DNA of 64,000 bases from Volutella citrinella (taxonomy: Eukaryota; Ascomycota; Sordariomycetes; Hypocreales; Nectriaceae). This document shows positions 23,559 to 32,782 of this stretch, piece by piece; the stretch's first letter is position 1, and each line of letters starts with the position of its first letter. The notes below the pieces were generated by a model, which ran no database searches, was not told the DNA's origin, and saw only the letters and a list, made by a program, of their open reading frames with translations. The position numbers were made by a program, and so were the translations under genes. Location: assembly GCA_034401135.1 (NCBI GenBank), contig JAWZSP010000003.1, positions 5,394,001-5,458,000 of the forward strand. Direction: 5' to 3'.

Positions 23559-23890
23559 TTCGTCAGGCTTGGTGTAGCGGGTTCAAGGGCTCGATGATGG
23601 GTCTGATCAGGCAGAATGATGATGAAAATGAGGGAGAAAGAGAGGCAGTCTGTGTGCGTTGAGGAGTTGAAATGTTTGTTGCTGGAGAGGTGGTTTGCTT
23701 CTTCGCGCCGGGAAGAGAGCCGTCCTTTGAGCAGACTTATTGCCGTGATTCACTGCCACTAGCCGCGCACCTGCCAGATCCGGCTCTTTGTCATTCATGC
23801 CTTTACCCTCTCTGCCCTTTCTCTGCTCTTCTCTTCTCTTTTTCCCTTCATCATCAACTTCATCTTTGTTGTCGCGACGGCTTTGTCACG
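23559..23890. promoter_or_regulatory. Bidirectional spacer between the two accessory genes of element C
   Basis: These 332 bp separate the divergent start codons of the Ulp1-like gene and the Cys-rich gene and presumably hold both promoters. The 12-mer TGATCAGGCAGA at 23604-23615, shared with other spacers of the element, lies just upstream of the protease gene. The side next to the Cys-rich gene is a C/T-rich tract (about 23,800-23,870), common upstream of fungal start codons. Confidence 0.45.
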
Positions 23891-24921
23891 ATGTCTTCGA
23901 ACCGCAGCTCAGAGGCGCCCGAGGCTCCCCCTCGCCCGCGTATTGTTGTTGATCCTTATGCCCTTGAAGAATTGCGTACCAAAGAGCGCAAAGATTTGCC
24001 GAACATCATCAAAGCTGTGAAGCCAGGGCTGCACGCTAAAGATTTCCGACCGACTCATCGCCTTAACACTCGAGGCAATCGAACAGAGTTCATGACCGCC
24101 AAGGATACCGGCTTCAACAGCGCCAGCAATGTAATGCCCTTGTCTGATCATCCTGACCTTGTTGTGGCTAACCATTTTTCCTTTGGCAGACTTTCAGTTT
24201 CTTCGACGTGTGGATCTGCTCCCGCCTTGGCCTCGATCGCGCTGGTCAACCGATGTTTTGTCGTCTCGCTTTCCGAGGAGCTGACGACGAGGAGGTTCTC
24301 GAAAGCGCCTCTGGGTTCTGGCAGACCTCTATTGGCGACTCGTCCGACCTCCGTCATGCCGTTCGATACACCGCGAAGACTCTCCCGAATCCCGTCTACA
24401 TCCCCGCCGAGTACGCCCATCCGAAGGGGTACTTCTTCGCTCAACTGAATGCCCGCCCAAATCACGTCAAGGCGCTCTTCATCGCGTGTTTCGGTCAGAT
24501 CAACCCGCTGACTTGTCGCCACTGTGCCTCGACTTTCATGACGACTGTCACATCCTTCGGCGACCACATACTCTGGCCATTTCACGCTTGCATGTCGATT
24601 GCCGACTTCCACGGGGGTTCTTGCGCTAATTGCGTCTGGCGCGAGTGCCCTGATTGCAGCTGGTCCTTTATGCCTGGCTACCTCCCCACTCGCCGAGACG
24701 AAGGCCCTCTGCTTTATCCTCTGCGTGGTCGGGACACAATTCGTGAGGATGGTCATAACCGCTACTATGAGGTCGATCCCATGAACCCTTCGAGTTGCCC
24801 TGAGATCACTTGTAATCTTCCCGCACTTGAGCCGATCCCTGAGGAGGATATGCAAGCGCGGCTTGAAACCGCTAGGGAGCGTTCTTGGGATGATTATATG
24901 ACTGGGTTCCGCCATCTGTAA
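23891..24921 (+). CDS. Cys-rich DUF3716-like protein, antisense inside retrotransposon C
   Basis: Proposed exons are 23891-24130 and 24190-24921, giving 323 aa. The 59-nt intron has a GTAATG donor, a GGCTAAC branch site and a GGCAG acceptor, and splicing joins SASN to TFSFFDVW in frame. Near residues 190-250 a Cys/His cluster (TCRHC, FHAC, SCANC, ECPDCSW) resembles the DUF3716 family of uncharacterised fungal proteins, often linked to transposons; a zinc-binding role is possible but unproven. It is transcribed against gag-pol, so the retrotransposon's own RNA carries its complement and cannot lose the intron by splicing. The ATG at 23891 (context CACGATG) is preferred over an in-frame ATG at 23672 that would add a low-quality leader. 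Confidence 0.65.
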
Positions 24922-25549
24922 GGGCTCTAGCAGTGGGACTGTTGCTTTTGGGTTGCTGGACATGGGATTTTCTTTGGGTTGGAGCTGGTTTGCTGTGTCC
25001 GATCGGGCCCATCCGCTTTTGTTCTTTGCGTCTGTCTTCATTCTGGGTCTTCAGGTTGCTTAAGTAGTGAGCGTCTTCGCTCTAAGAATGGAAAATTTTC
25101 TTCCCGGCACTCTGTGGTCTCCAGGCGTCGTTTCCTTTGTGCCCGTTCTGATCGTTCCAATATGTGTCTTCGCTGTGCGTCACATCTTGTCTAACTGATC
25201 GTCTTGGACTGTCGAGTTCCGCGCCTGAGCGTGTCTCACAGCGTCCTGGCTGGGGTCGGCTCGTGTCTTGGACAGTCTTGGGGCGTGTCCGGCGCTGTCG
25301 AGCCGCTTGTCTTAACGTGTCGCCGACAGTGTCCTCTGGTCGATCTGGCTTGTCTCGTCTCGTCCCAGCGGTTGTGGCCAGTTGTCGTCGTGTGTCAAAA
25401 TTTTTCTGGGTAGGTCACCCAAGTCTTTTGGTGTGTGTTTTGGTCGCGTCTTGCCATCACACCCATCCTCCCCGGTCAGCCACCACAGCTCCCGCACGCG
25501 TGAGCTGGCCTGTTCCTGTCTGATCGGGCAGAATCCTCCCCATCTCCGC
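24922..25549. other. Spacer between the antisense gene and the end of pol in element C
   Basis: These 628 bp lie between convergent stop codons and contain no supportable gene. From about 25,030 to 25,400 the plus strand is strewn with TGTC words (GTGTC, TTGTC, CGTGTC), giving GACA on the element's sense strand. The element-wide word TGATCGGGCAGA occurs at 25521-25532. It probably holds the 3' ends and terminators of both transcripts. Confidence 0.5.
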
Positions 25550-28500
25550 TTAGAGTTTGGAGTATTGGTCTCGCGCCGCTTTTGGCATCGTCGGCAGTTG
25601 GACCTCTACCCTATAACCAGGGCCTTTTCTTGGAGGAGGCATCCTTTCTTCCTCATCCACAACCCCAGACTCGTCACTAAATGACGAGTCGCTTGCATCC
25701 GACTCATCATCACTGGATTCTAGAAGGCTTCCTTCCTCTTCCGAGAGGCTGTCGCTTTCTTTGTCCTGGTTTGTTTCGAGATTTGCAAGTTCTTCCTCGA
25801 GATTAAACCACCAGCCACTCTCATCTTGGATAAACTTCTTCAAATGTTCTCCATGGGTCGTGGTGGCCAGTTTGATCCCGTCAAGTGTTTCCAGCTGGTA
25901 GCTTGGCGATCCCTGGCTGTGCCTGTGTATTCTGAAGGGGCCCTGCCAGCGCGGTCGCATTTTGGCCTCTGTCGACATGTCCTGGGATCTTGGCACATCG
26001 TACTTCAGCACTAGGTCTCCTTCCACCAACGGTTCTTTCCTGAGTGAGTGCAAATTGGTCTTGTCGGTCCGATCAGCCAGTTTCCTCCTAAATGCTGTTG
26101 CTTTTCGGATGGCTTCATTAACATCCTCCTCTTTCCTCTGGAGGACCTTGATCCTTCGCAGCAGCAAATCTTCAGAGCTCCTGACCTCATCCCAATTCAC
26201 AGTCCTCCAGGTAGGGATCTTGACTTCGATCGGTAGTCTAGGTTCCCATCCATGAAGCAGGTAGAAGGCTGATCGTCCGTGGGATGCTCTGATCGCGGAT
26301 CTGTCGGCTAAGAGGACTTCCTCCAGCTGGTCAACCCAGCACCCACCCAGCTTCTTGAGCGCATTTGTCAGGATGGAGTGCCCTCCTTCCACAATGCCAT
26401 TAGCCTTCGGGTTATAGGCTGACGTCCAGATCACCCTGATCCCATAGTCCTCAAGTACTCGCTTGAAGTCCTTCTTCGTTTCCTTCCCATTGTCGACAAC
26501 TGCCTCTTGAGGCATGCCATACCTAAATATGACACGCTTGACGAAGGCCTTGAACGTTTTCACTGTGACTTTGCTCACGGCTTCGGCCTCAATCCACCCC
26601 ATCAGATCACATCGTCCCTCGTAAAGGAACTTCTTTCCTTTTCGTGGAGGCATGTACTGGGCGTCGAAGTGGATCTTCTCCATTGGCCTCCCTGGCGTCG
26701 AAAAGCCGGCCTTTTCCCTTGGTCGCCTGGGATCATGCTCTTGGCATGTCGCACAGGCTGTCACTAATGAATATGCGTCTGATCGCATCGACTTCCAGTA
26801 GTACCTCCCTGCTGCTGAGTTGAAGGTCGCCTCTCGTCCTTTGTGCCCATTTTCAGTATGGCAACATCGCAGGATCTCCCTCTGAGTCCCCCCGTCGTCA
26901 ACCACTAGGACTGGGTCCGCATAAAGCCCGCCTGGCCTCTTCCATAAGTAACGCTTCTTTACCATGAACTTCGGGGCATTCCGCCTTATCTTGCGGTAGG
27001 CTTCAGGTGAAATTCCGGCGGGTCTTTCCAGCGTTTGAAGGTACCTCCCCATCACCTGGCATTCAGCTCCATAGCTCTGGTCCAGCTCCTTACTGTCGTC
27101 ATCCAGGGTGATCGTATTAAGGTGAAGGTCGATAAACTGGTCCATGTCTCCTTCGACGTCCTGATCCATCTGGTCAGATGGACCGGGCTCCTTTCGGGAC
27201 AGCCCGTCAGCCGCGCCATTCTTCTTTCCTGGGACATGCTTTGCAGTGAAGTCGAAAAGCATGATATAGCTTAGCCATCGGTTGATCAGGGCCCCGGGGA
27301 CATCGTCTGCTCGCCCGTTCAACTGGTGAACCAGGACCTGGGAATCCGTTTCCAGGGTAAAAGGGACTCCATAGAGGTAGCCTCTCAGTCTCCGAAAGGC
27401 ATGCAGAACTCCTTTGCATTCGCGCTTTGTCGCATCGTACCCTTGTTCTGCAGTCGTCCATACTCCTGATTCGTATCGAGCTGGCTTGCGCTTACCGTCC
27501 ACAACTTGTAGGATCAGGGCTCCCCATCCACGAAGGCTGGCATCTACCATGAGTATAATTTCACCGGCTCCTTCGCTGTAATCCAGCGTGATCAGGATGG
27601 GGGCAGTGACCAATCTCTCTTTGAGGACCTTCATAGCATCTTCCTGCTCAGGGCCCCAAACCCATTCGGCATCCTTCTTCAAGAGCTTAGTGAGAGGTAT
27701 CGCGATCCAGGCGTAGCCCATCACCCAGATCCGGAAGAACCCTGTGACTCCTAGGAATCCTCGTACTTGTGTAATGTCTTCGCAGGCTTTCCACTCCAGG
27801 ATCTTGATGATCTTTTCCTCAGAGGGTTTCCGCCCGTTGTTGCCACACAGGTATCCCACCAGAATTGCTGTTTCCTGACAGAACTGGGATTTTGCTGCTG
27901 AGATCGTGCAGCCAGAGAGCTCCACATTAAGAAGGGCCTTGTCCAGGTTGACCAGATGCTCCATGACGTATCGCCTTACGCCAGGAAGGCTCTCCTCCCC
28001 GCCGTAGTCAGTCGCTGGACCTCTAACTGCAATGTCGTCAAGGTAGGCCCGGCATACGTCAGGGATCAGATCAAACAGAATCCTGGTCATAATCCTTGAG
28101 AACTGAGCTACCGAGTTGGTGGCTCCCTGTGGGAGTCGACACACCCGCAGTAGCCCCAGAGGTGTCATGAACGACGTCATATCCCGGCTCTTCTCATCCA
28201 AGGGGACCTGATCATAACCGGAAAAGAAATCCAGGACGCTGGTGATCTTGCATTGCGCAAAGTCGGCTGAGAATTCATCGGTATTAGGCGGACTCATGGC
28301 GTCTTTGATCGTAAACGCATTGTACTTCGTCGCCGAATTGATCAGTCGCAGGCCGCCGTCTTTCTTCTGAACCAGGAACCAAGGGTTGCGGTACGACCCA
28401 TGACTTTCCTCCAGGACCCCTCGTTCCAGTCGGGCCCTCAAGAGGTCGATCACTTTATTAGCCATGCCCTTCGGGATCGGTATAGTACCAGCCTGGAACG

Positions 28501-31500
28501 CCCGGTGAGGGATCACTTTGATCGTCTGTGGCGGCGCGACCAGAGGGTCCAGCAATCCGCTCTCTGTAAAGTCCCAGGCTAGGGCCGCCTCACGGTTGTA
28601 CAGCACCTCTGTTAGAACTTCCCGTTCTTGCCGGGTAAGGGTGCCGTCGACTTGATCAAGCAGATTCTTGAGTCTCTCTGCTGTCAGCCGGGTGCCCTTC
28701 TCGATTTTGGAGAACTTTGGTGTTAGCCCTGGGTACTTGGGTGGACCCTGGAAGTTCTTCTGGGCCTCAGCCAACTTCTTCTCCTTCCACTGCGGGTCTC
28801 CTTCGGGGGTTGAGCCATCAGGTGGCACGTCCTCCAGAGGTCTGATCTTATCGGCTTTGCGCTTGTACATCGTGTTGGCTTTGATGTCTTCGCCCGGTTG
28901 CTCTGCGCAGGTCCTCTTCTGGTCGCTGAACATCTGCGTCTGCTCGTCCATAGCAGCTTGCACCATCGTTCGATAACAGCCCCAGATCTCCTTCTTGATC
29001 AGTTTGACAATCTCGCAGGCCGTATCCTGTCCGATCTTTCTCAAAGTGCTGCGATCATCGTCTCCTTCGAGGGTGACTTTCTCCTCCCCGCTCGGATCCA
29101 GAGTGCAGGCGTTCGTCTTTGGGTTCTGCTGGCAGTCCTCTCTCCCAAAACGCGGCTGGTCGTATCGTATGTTGCCGGCTGCTGCCGTCACGACTCTGAT
29201 CTCTCCGAGTTGGCATCGGATGAGTAGGTTCCCATCGCGAGACGTGTGATCGAACGAGACCTTACATGTTCGGATGAAGGGCATTCCTAGCAAAAGGGGC
29301 ACACTGACCCCGTCCGGGACGACGTACATCCTCTGCTCCACCCACACATTCCCTAAGTAGAGTTTTGTTAGACACTCACCTACCATCTTGACCTTTTCCC
29401 CGTTATAGGCCGTGGTTGTGGCCTTAGCGTACCCGACCTTCAGACCGGAAGCCTTGGCCACTGATTCAGAGATCAGGTTCCCTTCTGCCCCGGTGTCCAC
29501 CAGCCCTTCGATAGCTGGTCCGTCTGCTCGATCAAGCCGAACTCTGATTCGTGGTAACTCTTGGCAGTGGGAGATCAATCTCGCGCTTACTGCGCTTTCC
29601 AGGTTGATTGAGACTTGATGGGTTCGCAGCTCCTCACGCCACTCCGACTTGTCCGTCATCGACTGGCCGAGCAGATCTGCGATCTGGTTGTCCGGAGCGA
29701 TCTTGACGTTGTTGACCTTGCATTTCTCCTTCATGGCTTCAAAGTAGGCGTCTGAGAAGTTTTGCGGTTGGGCTTCCTCCATTACAGCATAAGCCGCCAT
29801 GCGGGTTTGATCGCGGCCAGCCCCTATGCTAGATACTGGCTCGATGTACTGGGTGTTCGTTACTTCGTCAACGACCTCCCCAATGTCTCGGTGAAATCCC
29901 TCTGCAAATTGAGGGTCGAGCTTCATGATGTCCTTTAAGGAGACGTTCATCTTCCGATTAGCGGCTTCAGCGCGCAGTCTCTGCCTGATCCGATCTTTGC
30001 TGTCATCAGGGGTGGTCCTAGGATTCGTGTTCCTGTCGTCGCTGGGTTGGCGGCCGGACTGCGAGCGCTTCATCGAGGCGTCCTCTTGGGGATCATCCCG
30101 TTGGTCTTGAGGATGTTGATGGGAACCGATCGCCTTCCCATCGTTACTCCTCAGGCGCTTATTGGCCGCATTGTTGACTCGAATGCCCTTCTCCGCCACA
30201 TCAGGGCCCGGGCCGTCTTCATCCACTGTGAGGAAATTGGTCCTTGTCTGGCTAGAAAACGTCCCTTGGGCTAACCGATCGTTCCGATCAGGGTGAAGCT
30301 GAATCCGGGGGTTGAGTCGGGAGCCCTCATTCTTCTTCATGAATCTCTCGAAGAGGTCCTTCTCCTCGGGTGTCTCAACATACCCCCCAGGCGGCTTCCA
30401 GAAATGTGTAAGGGTCTCCCCGAGACTCCATGCCTCGGTACCCGGGAAACGGTTCGACCACAGGACCATTCCTCGTCTGATCCCGCCCGCGCTGTGGCGG
30501 AAGATTCCGACCAGGAATGGGGGCACAAAGTACTCACCAAGCCAGACAGCCCCCGCGCTTGGTTCATAATGGGTAATATGCTCCTTCTTACTGTCCTTTC
30601 GCAGCTTCAGGCAATCTCTCAGAGCATGATCCTCATCGCCGCAGTAATAACACCGATACTGCTTGAACTCGCCTGCTACCATTGTCGCGATGTCTTGGTC
30701 GTTCCTCTCGATGATCCTCTCAATTGTCTGGCAGTCGTGGATTTCCTCAACAGCGGCCGTGTTCGTCTGGATATTCCGGATCCGCGCACCTTGTTGCAAG
30801 ACGCGTCTTTTCTCGCGGGTCCCCTCTTGGTCCTTAAGGACTGCGACCTGGATGCTCAGCTCCTCGATCTGACGGGTCAGATCGGCTAGCGCTGACTCGG
30901 CGCCGCTCGCTTCCTCATTCCTGTGCTGGAAACTGACCCTTTTGTCCTTCGGGAGCGAGTGCCGGGCTCTGTCTGGCTGGTCGGCGGGGTCGCCTACCTT
31001 GCTTCGCGACGCGCCACCCCCTTCAGAGTCACTGTTCCACTCTGATCGGCCCGATCTCTCAGTGATCCCTTCAACCTGGAGGATCGTGTTGATGCTGTCC
31101 GACACCGTTTTGTAGGGCTTCTCTAGGATGGTGTCTGGGGTGCAGCTGAGTTGCCTGCACAGTTCCTTCTTCCATTGGTCAGGGAGCCCTTTATATAAGG
31201 TGTAAGCGAAGGTCGTGTTGGTTGCCCAATCATTTGGGTAAACCGCCTTGATCAGGTAGGCGTGCTTGTCCATCCACCTTCTCATGCCTTGGACATCCCC
31301 CAGTTTGATGTCGGGGTTTGCCATGTTCATGAGTTGGTGAATCGGTGCTCCATCCAGCTCATCATCATAGCTCTTGAACCGTTTGATCAGCATGCTCTTG
31401 GCTTCTTCCCAAGAGCAGCCTTCCACAGTTCTCCTTACTTGCTTCATCAAGGATCTTCCGGTGACCCTTAAATCCACGTCCTCCTTCATCTGGCTCTCAG

Positions 31501-31873
31501 AGAATCCTTGAGCCCTCATGTGATCCTCGTAACGTTTAAGGAAGAAGGTGATCCCATCCCCATCAAAGTAATATTGATCAGGGAAGGGACGGTACTCGCT
31601 GCTCGCTGGGTGATCCATCTTGGAGCTAAACAGCGGAGTGGTTACTGCTTCTTCGTAGTCTGGAGGGGTCGCAGATGTGAACGGTTTTCCCGTGCAAGAT
31701 GCCTTGCTAAGAGGTTGAACAGTCTGATCAATTCCGTGGGATTCCCCGAGGGTTGAAAGAATATCTGGTGACTGAATAGGCTCAGTATGAGAAGTTGTAT
31801 GAGAAGTCCCTTCTGCTGGAAGGTCCGCAGCAGGCATGTGCTTGGTTGCTTCGTGCTTTCTCTTGCGTGTCAT
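25550..31873 (-). CDS. Gag-Pol polyprotein of Ty3/gypsy element C
   Basis: An uninterrupted frame of 2107 aa from the Met at 31873. The frame stays open upstream to a Met at 32152, which would add a hydrophobic leader of 93 aa; the start at MTRKRKHE is preferred. Approximate order: gag; a CCHC zinc knuckle (CYYCGDEDHALRDC) near residue 410; an aspartic protease with DTGAE near 795; reverse transcriptase with YLDD near 1275; RNase H with VDASLRGWGA near 1440 and LETDSQ near 1511; integrase with an HHCC finger (GHKGRE ... CATCQEHD) near 1680-1705 and a DDE core near 1740, 1795 and 1825. The RT-RH-INT order is that of Ty3/gypsy. Gag and pol share one frame with no frameshift. The C-terminus is strongly acidic; no chromodomain is evident. 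All catalytic motifs are present, so activity is plausible. Confidence 0.95.
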   Translation of the reverse strand: MTRKRKHEATKHMPAADLPAEGTSHTTSHTEPIQSPDILSTLGESHGIDQTVQPLSKASCTGKPFTSATPPDYEEAVTTPLFSSKMDHPASSEYRPFPDQYYFDGDGITFFLKRYEDHMRAQGFSESQMKEDVDLRVTGRSLMKQVRRTVEGCSWEEAKSMLIKRFKSYDDELDGAPIHQLMNMANPDIKLGDVQGMRRWMDKHAYLIKAVYPNDWATNTTFAYTLYKGLPDQWKKELCRQLSCTPDTILEKPYKTVSDSINTILQVEGITERSGRSEWNSDSEGGGASRSKVGDPADQPDRARHSLPKDKRVSFQHRNEEASGAESALADLTRQIEELSIQVAVLKDQEGTREKRRVLQQGARIRNIQTNTAAVEEIHDCQTIERIIERNDQDIATMVAGEFKQYRCYYCGDEDHALRDCLKLRKDSKKEHITHYEPSAGAVWLGEYFVPPFLVGIFRHSAGGIRRGMVLWSNRFPGTEAWSLGETLTHFWKPPGGYVETPEEKDLFERFMKKNEGSRLNPRIQLHPDRNDRLAQGTFSSQTRTNFLTVDEDGPGPDVAEKGIRVNNAANKRLRSNDGKAIGSHQHPQDQRDDPQEDASMKRSQSGRQPSDDRNTNPRTTPDDSKDRIRQRLRAEAANRKMNVSLKDIMKLDPQFAEGFHRDIGEVVDEVTNTQYIEPVSSIGAGRDQTRMAAYAVMEEAQPQNFSDAYFEAMKEKCKVNNVKIAPDNQIADLLGQSMTDKSEWREELRTHQVSINLESAVSARLISHCQELPRIRVRLDRADGPAIEGLVDTGAEGNLISESVAKASGLKVGYAKATTTAYNGEKVKMVGECLTKLYLGNVWVEQRMYVVPDGVSVPLLLGMPFIRTCKVSFDHTSRDGNLLIRCQLGEIRVVTAAAGNIRYDQPRFGREDCQQNPKTNACTLDPSGEEKVTLEGDDDRSTLRKIGQDTACEIVKLIKKEIWGCYRTMVQAAMDEQTQMFSDQKRTCAEQPGEDIKANTMYKRKADKIRPLEDVPPDGSTPEGDPQWKEKKLAEAQKNFQGPPKYPGLTPKFSKIEKGTRLTAERLKNLLDQVDGTLTRQEREVLTEVLYNREAALAWDFTESGLLDPLVAPPQTIKVIPHRAFQAGTIPIPKGMANKVIDLLRARLERGVLEESHGSYRNPWFLVQKKDGGLRLINSATKYNAFTIKDAMSPPNTDEFSADFAQCKITSVLDFFSGYDQVPLDEKSRDMTSFMTPLGLLRVCRLPQGATNSVAQFSRIMTRILFDLIPDVCRAYLDDIAVRGPATDYGGEESLPGVRRYVMEHLVNLDKALLNVELSGCTISAAKSQFCQETAILVGYLCGNNGRKPSEEKIIKILEWKACEDITQVRGFLGVTGFFRIWVMGYAWIAIPLTKLLKKDAEWVWGPEQEDAMKVLKERLVTAPILITLDYSEGAGEIILMVDASLRGWGALILQVVDGKRKPARYESGVWTTAEQGYDATKRECKGVLHAFRRLRGYLYGVPFTLETDSQVLVHQLNGRADDVPGALINRWLSYIMLFDFTAKHVPGKKNGAADGLSRKEPGPSDQMDQDVEGDMDQFIDLHLNTITLDDDSKELDQSYGAECQVMGRYLQTLERPAGISPEAYRKIRRNAPKFMVKKRYLWKRPGGLYADPVLVVDDGGTQREILRCCHTENGHKGREATFNSAAGRYYWKSMRSDAYSLVTACATCQEHDPRRPREKAGFSTPGRPMEKIHFDAQYMPPRKGKKFLYEGRCDLMGWIEAEAVSKVTVKTFKAFVKRVIFRYGMPQEAVVDNGKETKKDFKRVLEDYGIRVIWTSAYNPKANGIVEGGHSILTNALKKLGGCWVDQLEEVLLADRSAIRASHGRSAFYLLHGWEPRLPIEVKIPTWRTVNWDEVRSSEDLLLRRIKVLQRKEEDVNEAIRKATAFRRKLADRTDKTNLHSLRKEPLVEGDLVLKYDVPRSQDMSTEAKMRPRWQGPFRIHRHSQGSPSYQLETLDGIKLATTTHGEHLKKFIQDESGWWFNLEEELANLETNQDKESDSLSEEEGSLLESSDDESDASDSSFSDESGVVDEEERMPPPRKGPGYRVEVQLPTMPKAARDQYSKL

Positions 31874-32448
31874 GGTGATGATTCCATCCCATGGGATCTG
31901 TTCGAATATAAGTGCGTAAGCCAGTAGCAGCAGAACTGTCGTCAAGCTGACTCTTGCAGCCACGCAGATTACCACTAATCTGGTTATCGCGGTGAGTTTT
32001 CCAATCGGTATGGAGACCGTGATCGGGAATTCGACCTTCGGCTCAAAACATAGCGTGTCCATTCCATAATTGGCCTGATCGGGCCGAATCTCGGGGCAGG
32101 ATTTGTTATGTCTTTGCCCTGGCCAGGCGACTGGCGATGCTTTGTCTCGCATCTCGGGTCGTCTTCCGCTCCCTTCTCAGGTCCGCCGATTGAAGTGTCC
32201 ACCCAATTGGAATGATGATTCGGCTTCGATCATGAAGAATCCTCCATCCGATCTTTGCTCGTAGTTGAATCGTTTTTCGGGGTTCGCGCGACCGCCCACT
32301 CTTGGAGCAGTCGCCTCGCTTTCCGACTTCGAATCAGGGATTGCAGGTTCTGGTGCAGCGTAGAAGTGCTCCTCTGGTCGAGCCGTCTGATCATTCAGAT
32401 CTCTGGCCTCTGACAAAGGAATACCCCCCCCACCGTGACCTCCAAATT
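31874..32448 (-). other. 5' leader of element C with candidate primer-binding site
   Basis: These 575 bp lie between the 5' LTR and gag. Four bases inside the LTR, at 32431-32444 on the minus strand, is TGGAGGTCACGGTG, which starts with the TGG expected to pair with a tRNA 3' CCA; I cannot name the tRNA. The word TGATCGGGCCGA lies at 32076-32087. The upstream extension of the gag frame encodes a hydrophobic stretch here that may be fortuitous. Confidence 0.5.
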
Positions 32449-32782
32449 TGTTGGTGAGAATGACAGGCCCAAACAAACACCAATAATTGTCAGTGTCCCC
32501 TGCAGAAACCTGCCGTAGGGTAACTGAACTTGGGCGAAAAGCGAAATTTTGCGTGACCTCCAGCAAGAGAACCTCGCAAGATAAACAAAATCTGAATTGA
32601 CCAGCGATCTGATCAGACAGAAATGAAGGAGTCCCTGAACAGAAAAAGATTGAAAGAGGGGGAAAATTCTTGTTGATCTCAAGTACTGAGCGAACCTGCC
32701 CCTTTTAAGCTACTGACCCAAACGCCCAATTGACCAATCCAGCCCAACCACCAAAATGCCAATGTGATCCAGCTGCCACACA
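32449..32782 (-). repeat. 5' LTR of element C (334 bp)
   Basis: This is the direct repeat of 20644-20977, apparently identical over its full length. In element orientation it should hold the promoter for gag-pol. TTAGTT follows it at 32783-32788 as the second target-site copy. Confidence 0.93.

Larger units (their letters stand above)
20644..32782 (-). mobile_element. Element C: young, structurally intact Ty3/gypsy retrotransposon with two extra genes
   Basis: The element is 12,139 bp. Its 334-bp LTRs (20644-20977 and 32449-32782) show no difference that I can find. A 6-bp duplication, TTAGTT, flanks it (20638-20643 and 32783-32788). In its own right-to-left orientation it has: 5' LTR, a candidate primer-binding site, gag-pol 31873-25550, an antisense Cys-rich gene (23891-24921), a sense Ulp1-like protease gene (23558-21057), a polypurine tract and the 3' LTR. 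It is rich in CpA and TpG, so it has not been RIPped, although it sits inside fully RIPped element A. It is unusually long for a fungal gypsy element because of the ~4.5-kb accessory segment after pol. Confidence 0.93.

Noticed and set aside
23672..23890. Upstream start for the Cys-rich gene of element C
   Set aside because: The extra 73 residues overlap the presumed bidirectional promoter and look non-coding; the ATG at 23891 has a better context.
31874..32152. Upstream 93-aa extension of Gag-Pol with a hydrophobic helix
   Set aside because: It is open by chance in the leader; Gag proteins normally lack such a segment and MTRKRKHE is a typical start. Not excluded.
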